Source: Maylandia zebra
Taxonomy: Eukaryota > Chordata > Actinopteri > Cichliformes > Cichlidae
DNA: 64,000 nucleotides
Direction of reading: 5' to 3'
Assembly (NCBI RefSeq): GCF_041146795.1
Contig: NC_135174.1
Coordinates: 17,717,378 to 17,781,377 of the forward strand
Shown here: positions 52,101-61,100 of the stretch, piece after piece
Layout of the letters: the number at the start of each line of letters is the position of its first letter
How positions within the stretch are numbered: position 1 is the stretch's first letter
Notes under the pieces: model-generated
What the model saw: only the letters and a program-made list of their open reading frames with translations
Database searches by the model: none
Told to the model about the DNA's origin: nothing
Translations under genes and position numbers: made by a program

Positions 52101-55100
52101 GCAGATCAAGAGGTCTCTGGTTCAAGGCTGGATACCCACTACTTAGCAAACATTCTTGACTGTCATGCATCTTAGTGTTTTCAGACACAATCCGAGTCAA
52201 AGCCTTAGCTATTAGGGTTCTTTTAAAGCATTCCAAAAAATGGGGGTATAGCTCAGTGGCAGAGCATTTGACTGCAGATCAAGAGGTCTCTGGTTCAATT
52301 CCGGATACCCCCTACTTAGCAAACATTCTTGACTGTCATGCATCTTAGTGTTTTCAGACATAATCCGAGTCAAAGCCTTAGCTATTAGGGTTCTTTTAAA
52401 GCATTAGGAGGAATGGGGGTATAGCTCAGTGGCAGAGCATTTGACTGCAGATCAAGAGGTCTCTGGTTCAAGTCCGTATGCCCCCTACTTAGCAAGCGTT
52501 CATGAATGTCATGTATATTCAGACACAGTCAAAGCCTTTCCTGTCAGGGTTCTTATAGAGCATTTGACCCCAGATCAAGAGGTCTCTGGTTCAAGTCCTG
52601 ATACCCCCTACTTAGCAAGCATTCTTCACTGTCATGTATATTCAGACACAATCCGAGTCAAAGCCTTTCCTATCAGGTTTCTTATAGAGCATTTGACACC
52701 AGATCAAGAGGTCTTGGGTTCAAGTCCGTATGTCCCCTACTTAGCAAGCGTTCATGAATGTCATGTATATTCAGACAAAATCCAAGTCAAATCCTCTCCT
52801 ATCAGGGTTCTTAAACAGCATTTGACACCAGGTCAAGAGGTCTTTGGTTCAAGTCGGGATGTCCCCTTACTAAGCAAATTTTCTTTGCAGCCCTGACTTT
52901 ACATTCAGAAAAAACTAAATCTTTAAAATTTCCCTTTTGTCCATTTCTTCCGTTTAATTTCATGAAAGCTTTGTCAGGTTCTCATGTCAGGGGTAATGGG
53001 GGTATAGCTCAGTAGCAGAGCATTTGACTGCAGTTCAACAGGTCTCTGGTTCAAGTCCGGATGCCCCCTACTTAGCAAACATTCTTGACTGTCATGCATC
53101 TTAGTGTTTTCAGACAAAATCCGAGTCAAAGCCTTAGCTATTAGGGTTCTTTTAAAGCATTCCGAGAAAAGGGGGTATATCTCAGTGGCAGAGCATTTGA
53201 CTGCAGATCAAGAGGCTTCTGGTTCAAGTCCGGATACCCTCTCCTTAGCAAACGTTCTTGAATGTCATGCATCTGAGCTTTTTCAGACACAATCCGAGTC
53301 AAAGCCTTTCCTATCAGGGTTCTTATAGAGCATTTGACCCCAGATCAAGAGGTCTTGGGTTCAAGTCGGGATGCCCCCTACTTAGCAAACTTTCTTTGCA
53401 TGCCTGACTTTGCATTCAGAAAAATCTAAATCTTTAAAATTTCCCTTTTGTCCATTTCTAACGTATAATTTCATGAAAACATTGTCAGGTTCATTGGGTA
53501 TGGGTAATGGGGGTATAGCTCAGTGGCAGAGCATTTGACTGCAGTTCAAGAGGTCTCTGGTTCAAGTCCGGATACCCCCTACTTAGCAAACATTCTTGAC
53601 TGTCATCCATCTTAGTGTTTTCAGACACAATCCGAATCAAAGCCTTAGCTATTAGGGTTCTTTTAAAGCATTTTGAGAAATGGGGGTATAGCTCAGTGGC
53701 AGAGCATTTGACCCCAGATCAAGAGGTCTCTGGTTCAAGTCCTGATACCCCCTACTTAGCAAGCATTCTTGACTGTCATGTATATTCAGACACAATCCGA
53801 GTCAAAGCCTTTCCTATCAGGTTTCTTATAGAGCATTTGACACCAGATCAAGAGGTCTTGGGTTCAAGTCCGTATGTCCCCTACTTAGCAAGCGTTCATG
53901 AATGTCATGTATATTCAGACAAAATCCAAGTCAAATCCTCTCCTATCAGGGTTCTTAAACAGCATTTGACACCAGGTCAAGAGGTCTTTGGTTCAAGTCG
54001 GGATGTCCCCTTACTAAGCAAATTTTCTTTGCAGCCCTGACTTTACATTCAGAAAAAACTAAATCTTTAAAATTTCCCTTTTGTCCATTTCTTCCGTTTA
54101 ATTTCATGAAAGCTTTGTCAGGTTCTCATGTCAGGGGTAATGGGGGTATAGCTCAGTAGCAGAGCATTTGACTGCAGTTCAACAGGTCTCTGGTTCAAGT
54201 CCGGATGCCCCCTACTTAGCAAACATTCTTGACTGTCATGCATCTTAGTGTTTTCAGACAAAATCCGAGTGAAAGCCTTAGCTATTTGGGTTCTTTTAGA
54301 GCATTAGGAGAAATGGGGGTATAGCTCAGTGGCAGAGCATTTGACTGCAGTTCAAGAGGTCTCTGGTTCAAGTCCAGATACCCCCTACTTAGCAAGCGTT
54401 CATGAATGTCATGTATATTCAGACACAGTCAAAGCCTTTCCTGTCAGGGTTCTTATAGAGCATTTGACCCCAGATCAAGAGGTCTCTGGTTCAAGTCCTG
54501 ATCCCCCCTACTTAGCAAGCATTCTTCACTGTCATGTATATTCAGACACAATCCGAGTCAAAGCCTTTCCTATCAGGGTTCTTATAGAGCATTTGACACC
54601 AGATCAAGAGGTCTTGGGTTCAAGTCCGGATATCCCCTACTTAGCAAACGTTCTTGAATGTCATGCATCTGAGCTTTTTCAGACACAATCTGAGTCAAAG
54701 CCTTTTCTATCAGGGTTCTTATAGAGCATTTGACCCCAGATCAAGAGGTCTTGGGTTCAAGTCGGGATGCCCCCTACTTAGCAAACTTTCTTTGCATGCC
54801 TGACTTTGCATTCAAAAAAATCTAAATCTTTAAAATTTCCCTTTTGTCCATTTCTAACGTATAATTTCATGAAAACTTTGTCAGGTTCATTGGGCATAGG
54901 TATTGGGGGTATAGCTCAGTGGCAGAGCATTTGACTGCAGTTCAAGAGGTCTCTGGTTCAAGTCCGGATACCCCCTACTTAGCAAACAGTCTTGACTGTC
55001 ATGCATCTTAGTGTTTTCAGACACAATCCGAATCAAAGCCTTAGCTATTAGGGTTCTTTTAAAGCATTCCGAGAAATGGGGGTATAGCTCAGTGGCAGAG

Positions 55101-58100
55101 CATTTGACTGCAGATCAAGAGGTCTCTGGTTCAAGTCCGGATACCCCCTACTTAGCAAACATTCTTGATTGTCATGCATCTTAGTGTTTTCAGACACAAT
55201 CCGAGTGAAAGCCTTTCCTATTTGGGTTCTTTTAGAGCATTAGGAGAAATGGGGGTATACCTCAGTGGCAGAGCATTTGACTGCAGTTCAAGAGGTCTCT
55301 GGTTCAAGTCCGGATACCCCCTACTTAGCAAGCGTTCATGAATGTCATGTATATTCAGACACAGTCAAAGCCTTTCCTGTCAGGGTTCTTATAGAGCATT
55401 TGACCCCAGATCAAGAGGTCTCTGGTTCTAGTCCTGATCCCCCCTACTTAGCAAGCATTCTTCACTGTCATGTATATTCAGACACAATCTGAGTCAAAGC
55501 CTTTCCTATCAGGGTTCTTATAGAGCATTTGACACCAGATCAAGAGGTCTTGGGTTCAAGTCCGGATATCCCCTACTTAGCAAACGTTCTTGAATGTCAT
55601 GCATCTGAGCTTTTTCAGACACAATCTGAGTCAAAGCCTTTTCTATCAGGGTTCTTATAGAGCATTTGACCCCAGATCAAGAGGTCTTGGGTTCAAATCG
55701 GGATGCCCCCTACTTAGCAAACTTTCTTTGCATGCCTGACTTTGCATTCAGAAAAATCTAAATCTTTAAAATTTCCCTTTTGTCCATTTCTAACGTATAA
55801 TTTCATGAAAACTTTGTCAGGTTCATTGGGCATAGGTATTGGGGGTATACCTCAGTGGCAGAGCATTTGACTGCAGATCAAGAGGTCTCTGGTTCAAGTC
55901 CGGATACCCCCTACTTAGCAAACATTCTTGACTGTCATGCATCTTAGTGTTTTCAGACACAATCCGAGTCAAAGCCTTAGCTATTTGGGTTCTTTTAAAG
56001 CATTAGGAGCAATGGGGGTATAGCTCAGTAGCAGAGCATTTGACTGCAGATCAAGAGGTCTCTGGTTCAAGTCCGGATGCCCCCTACTTAGCAAGCGTTC
56101 TTGACTGTCATGTATATTCAGACACAATCCGAGTCAAAGCCTTTCCTATCAGGGTTCTTATAGAGCATTTGACACCAGATCAAAAGGGTCTTTGGTTCAA
56201 GTCCGGATACCCCCTACTTAGCAAACATTCTTTGAAGGCCTGACTTTGCGTTCAGAAAAATCTAAACCTTTAAAATTTCCCTTTTGTCCATTTCTAACGT
56301 TTAATTTCATGAAAGCTTTGTCAGGTTAATTGTGTAGGGGTATTGGGGGTATAGCTCAGTGGCAGAGCATTTGACTGCAGTTCAAGAGGTCTCTGGTTCA
56401 AGTCCAGATACCCCCTACTTAGCAAACATTCTTGACTGTATATTTAGACACAATCCAAGTAAAAGGCTTTCCTGTCAGGGTTCTTCTAGATCATTTCAGT
56501 CAAAACCTTTCCTATCAGGGTTCTTCTAGAGCATTTAACCCCAGATCAAGAGGTCTTGGGTTCAAGTCGGGATGCTCCGTACTTAGCAAACTTTCTTCGC
56601 ATGCCTGACTTTGCATTCAGAAAAATCTAAATCTTTAATATTTCCCTTTTGTCCATTTCTAACGTATAATTTCATGAAAGCTTTGTCAGGTTCACATGTC
56701 ACGGGTAATTGGGGTATAGCTCAGTGGCAGAGCATTTGACTGCAGATCAAAATGCTCTGATCAAGAGGTCTCTACTTGATCAGAGCATTTCCTGATAGGA
56801 AAGGCTTTGACTCGGATTGTGTCTGAAAAAGCTAAGATGCATGACATTCAAGAACGTTTGCTAAGGAGAGGGTATCCGGACGTGAACCAGAGGCCTCTTG
56901 ATCTGCAGTCAAATGCTCTGCCACTGAGCTATACCCCCATTACCCCTGACATGTGAACCTGACAAAGATTTCATGAAATTAAACGGAAGAAATGGACAAA
57001 AGGGAAATTTTAAAGATTTAGTTTTTTCTGAATGCAAAGTCAGGGCTGCAAAGAAAATTTGCTTAGTAGGGGGCATCCCAACTTGAACCAAAGACCTCTT
57101 GATCTGGGTTCAAATGATCTAGAAGGACCCTGACAGGAAAGGCTTTGACTTGGATTTTGTCTGAATATACATGACGTTCATGAACGCTTGCTAAGTAGGG
57201 GGCATCCGGACTTGAACCAGAGACCTCTTGAACTGCAGTCAAATGCTCTGCCACTGAGCTATACCCCCATTTCTCTTAATGCTTTAAAAGAACCCTAAAA
57301 TCTAAAGCTTTGACTCGGATTGTGTCTGAAAACACTAAGATGCATGACAGTCAAGAATGTTTGCTAAGTAGGGGATATCCGGACTTGAACCAGAGACCTC
57401 TTGAACTGCAGTCAAATGCTCTAGAACAGGGGTGCCCAATCCCGGTCCTCGAGAGCTACCGTCCTGCAGCTTTTAGATGCATCCCTACTCCAACACAGCT
57501 GAATCAAATGGTTTGATCTCTACAGCATGCCATCATGTTTGGCAAAGGCCTGATAACAAGCCATTCATTTGATTCAGGTGTGTGGGAACAAGGATGCATC
57601 TAAAAGCTGCGGGACGGTAGCTCTCGAGGACCAGGATTGGGCACCCCTGCTCTAGAAGAACCCTGATAGGAAAGACTTTGACTGTGTCTGAATATACGAC
57701 AGTCATGAATGCTTGCTAAGTAGGGGGCATCCAGACTTGAACCAGAGACCTCTTGATCTGCAGTCAAATGCTCTGCCACTGAGCTATACCCCCATTACCC
57801 CTGCACAATGAACCTGACAAAGCTTTCATGAAATTAAACGGAAGAAATGGACAAAAGGGAAATATTAAACATTTAGTTTTTTCTGAATGCAACGTTAGGG
57901 CTGCAAAGAATGTTTGCTAAGTAGAGACCTCTTGATCAGTGCAGGGGTATTGGGGGTATAGCTCAGTTGCAGAGCATTTGACTGCAGTTCAAGAGGTCTC
58001 TGGTTCAAGTCTGGATACCCCCTACTTAGCAAACATTCTTGACTGTCATGCATCTTAGTGTTTTCAGACACAATCCGAGTCAAAGCCTTAGCTATTAGGG

Positions 58101-61100
58101 TTCTTTTAGAGTATTAGGAGTAACTGGGATATAGCTCAGTGGCAGAGCATTTGACTGCAGATCAAGAGGTCTCTGGTTCAAGTCCGGATGCCCCCTACTT
58201 ACCTGACTTTGCATTCAGAAAAATGTAGATATTAAATATTTCCCTTTTGTCCATTTCTAACATTTAATTTCATGAAAGCTTTGTCAGGTTCATTGGGAAG
58301 GGGTATTGGGGGTATATCTCAGTGGCAGCGCATTTGACTGCAGATCAAAAGGTCTTTTGTTCAAGTCAGGATGCTCCCTACTTAACAAACGCTCTTTGCA
58401 TGCCTGCCTTTTCATTCAGATAAATCTAAATCTTTAATATTTCCCTTTTGTCCATTTCTAACGTATAATTTCACAGAAATTTGACTGCAGTTCAAGAGGT
58501 CTCGGATTCAAGTCGGGATACCCCCTACTTTGTAAGCGTTCTTGGGTCTCGTGCATCTTAGAATTTCCTGACACAATCCGAGTCAAAACCTTAGTTGTCA
58601 GGGCTTTTTCCAGGCCTGACTTTGAATTCAGTAAAACACTGTTCCTTAATTTTTCACCTTTGTTCATTTCTAAACTATATTTTCATACAAATGTTGTCCT
58701 ATCCTTTGACTCTCCTCGTTCTTAGTATTTCCTGACACAATCCGAGTCAAAGCGTTAACTATCAGGGCTTTTTCCTGGCCTGATTTTGCATTCAGATAAA
58801 CGCAGTTCCTTAGTATTTCACCTTTGTTCATTTCTAAACTATATTTTCATACAAATGTTGTCCTATCCTTTGACTCTCCTTGTTCTTAGTGTTTCCTGAC
58901 ACAATCCGAGTCAAAGCCTTTGCTATCAGGGTTCTTCGAGAGCATTTGACCCCAGATCAAGAGGTCTTGGGTTCAAGTCGGGATTCCTCCTACTTAGCAA
59001 ACATTCTTGATAAATTCTTTTGGCCATTTTCTTGTACCTACATTTTCCAGAAGCCCATCCTGTAAAGAATCTGATATCTCAGAAGTCACTTCTTTTTATC
59101 TGGTGCAGTCTTTTTTGTAATGTTCTGCATATGATACACGAGGCTGGAATCTACATGCACTATTCTTAATCTCATCATGAGCAGCCACTTATTTGTCATT
59201 CCACTCATGTTACCACCATTAGTTTATGAAACAGAACAGATCTTGGAGCCCGTCCTGAGCAAGCATTTTTCTGTATACTGTTTGTGAACATGTGGTTATG
59301 TATCTATCTAACAAAGTCTCCTTTTGTTTTTCCATCTTTTTGATTTTTTTAGGTACTTTATTTTTTAGGATCCATCCCACATAGCAGAAAAGTCTGGTCT
59401 GGATCTGGTGTCAAGCCGGCACAGCTGGCTGACTTCTGGCATGGCAAGTGATATGTCATCCAGATATGTGCCAGGCCTGATGTAGATGGCACTGTTTATG
59501 CGATGGCATGCCACATCTGGCCCTATTATGTTTTGGTTTATGTGGCCCAGGCTCATACAAAACAGGTCTGGCCCAGATCCGGCATCAAGCTGGCACTTCT
59601 GACTGACTGGTGTCATGGCGGGGTGTATATCAACCAGATGTGGGGCAGGTCTGGCAATGATGGCACTATTTATGTTACCATTTTCCTGTTTTAGTTAGAA
59701 GACCCAAATGCCATGTTGCGATACTATACTGCTATGGTAGCCAACGTTTCAATTGCAGGTTTGACAGGTTTGTGATGTACACTTTATCCTAAACCTAGTG
59801 AGGGTTTAGTCATGTTTACCACTGGGTGGCTGAAGCTCAGGAGGTAGAGCAGGTCACCTACTGATCAGAGGGTAAGTGATTCGAGTCCTGCCTCCAGTCT
59901 GCATGTCAAGAGTTAGAATATAGTTAGGAAGCACCCAGTTTAGACAAAGTGTGTGAATGTGGCATGTTGTACAGAGCACTTTGAGTAATCTGGATGACTA
60001 GAAAGGCATTATATAAGAATCAGTCCATTCTCTGTCTGAACAGAGTTTTGTCTTGCTAGTTTTCCACTATTATGTTCCAGTACATGTTGTTATTACATGG
60101 CTTGATTAAGGTACACATTAGGCTGACATCTGGGGCCAGAGTTCAAAATGTTCTGGGCCAGCACAGGGCCAGCAGTGTGTCTGCAACTGGCCCATGTGTG
60201 AGCCACCTCTGGCAAACCAGATCGGGGCCATCATTCTTTTCGGTATGTGGGCCATGTGTAAGCACATTGTGTGGGCCAGATCCAGGCCATACCAATTTTG
60301 CTATGTGGGATATTTATGATATAGTGTGTGCCCTCTAGTGGTCCCAACACGTATATGCATTGAGTTTTTTATGGTTGCCTCCCATTGTTACAGCCTAGTG
60401 TTCATCACTGGGGTATTTTTCTTCTCCAGAAAAAGTATCGTCAGGATGTAAGCGCTCTGAAGTTCACCAGTGTTGAAGACACTCCAGAGATGAACCAGGC
60501 CAAACTAAGCAACAAACTTGCAATTGATGTAAGTTCAGCTGACATTTGTAGCCTCAGCCATATGTTATTATTGCGTGATATAGCATACAACAAACATGTT
60601 GTTACCTAGCTTGTTGAGTTTTTTTGGCCCACTTGACATATGCCACAAAAACCACTGTAGCACCTAGAAGTTCACCAGATTGAGTTATTTTAAGGCTTGT
60701 TTCATTGCGGTAAACTGATCTTTAGTGCTGTTTTTTCTTCTTTACAGAGGTTGTACAGGGAGAAGGGTGAAAACATGAAGCACAACTACACACTGAGTGG
60801 AGAGTTACCCGAGTTGGTGCAAGCCAAGCTGAATGCCATGAATATCAGTGAGGTAAAACCATACATAGGCACATTTAGTCAGTCAAAAAGTTCTTCTCTG
60901 CGGCAGGTTTTATATAATGTTTTCGCGGTGAAACTGAGTTTGTCCATCCGACACATTTCAGACGCAATACAAGGAATCTTGGAAGAAGATACGTGATGGC
61001 GGTTACAAGCTGCGTCTGGATGCCATTCCTTTCCAATCTGCCAAAGCATCTGCAGAGATCCTCAGTGATGTGAGAATCCATTTCATCATATGAAACCACA

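Larger units (their letters stand above)
56757..57939. repeat. Inverted segment of the array with 21-bp inverted-repeat borders
   Basis: The border sequences 56757-56777 and 57919-57939 are perfect reverse complements (21 bp), containing GATCAAGAGGTCTCTACTT. All array units between them (three full and two truncated tRNAs plus type-C spacers) are on the minus strand, and units on both sides are on the plus strand. Confidence 0.9.
51573..58991. repeat. Tandem tRNA-Cys(GCA) array in NRAP intron 26
   Basis: About 7.4 kb built almost wholly from copies of a tRNA-Cys(GCA) gene and its spacers. Three unit types recur. Type A is a full 72-nt tRNA in a 173-bp unit. Type B is a tRNA lacking its first 20 bases in a ~129-137-bp unit. 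Type C is a longer spacer carrying a CTAAATCTTTAAAATTTCCC block and an ATTTCATGAAA block. There are 23 full-length copies (20 plus, 3 minus) and 17 type-B copies (15 plus, 2 minus). The left border is a lone tRNA 3' third at 51573-51602; the right side decays into spacer-only copies at 58540-58900. The minus copies lie in one inverted block, 56778-57918. Most copies keep GCA in the anticodon loop (CTGCAGA or CTGCAGT). Confidence 0.95.

Noticed and set aside
52429-56243. Long plus-strand open frames through the tRNA array (at 52429, 53615, 54329, 55265 and 56040) giving proteins with repeated EHLT-DQEVSGSSP motifs
   Set aside because: They are translations of tandem tRNA genes and spacers. The repeated motif is the tRNA anticodon and T arms read as codons, and frames end or shift with unit length.
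57063-57254. Minus-strand open frame resembling the same repeated peptide
   Set aside because: Same artefact, from inverted tRNA units.
51573-58991. Possibility that the array is a CRISPR-like or viral repeat
   Set aside because: Repeats are 72-nt tRNA-Cys cloverleaves with conserved box A and B, and the spacers are themselves repeated. The setting is a vertebrate intron.
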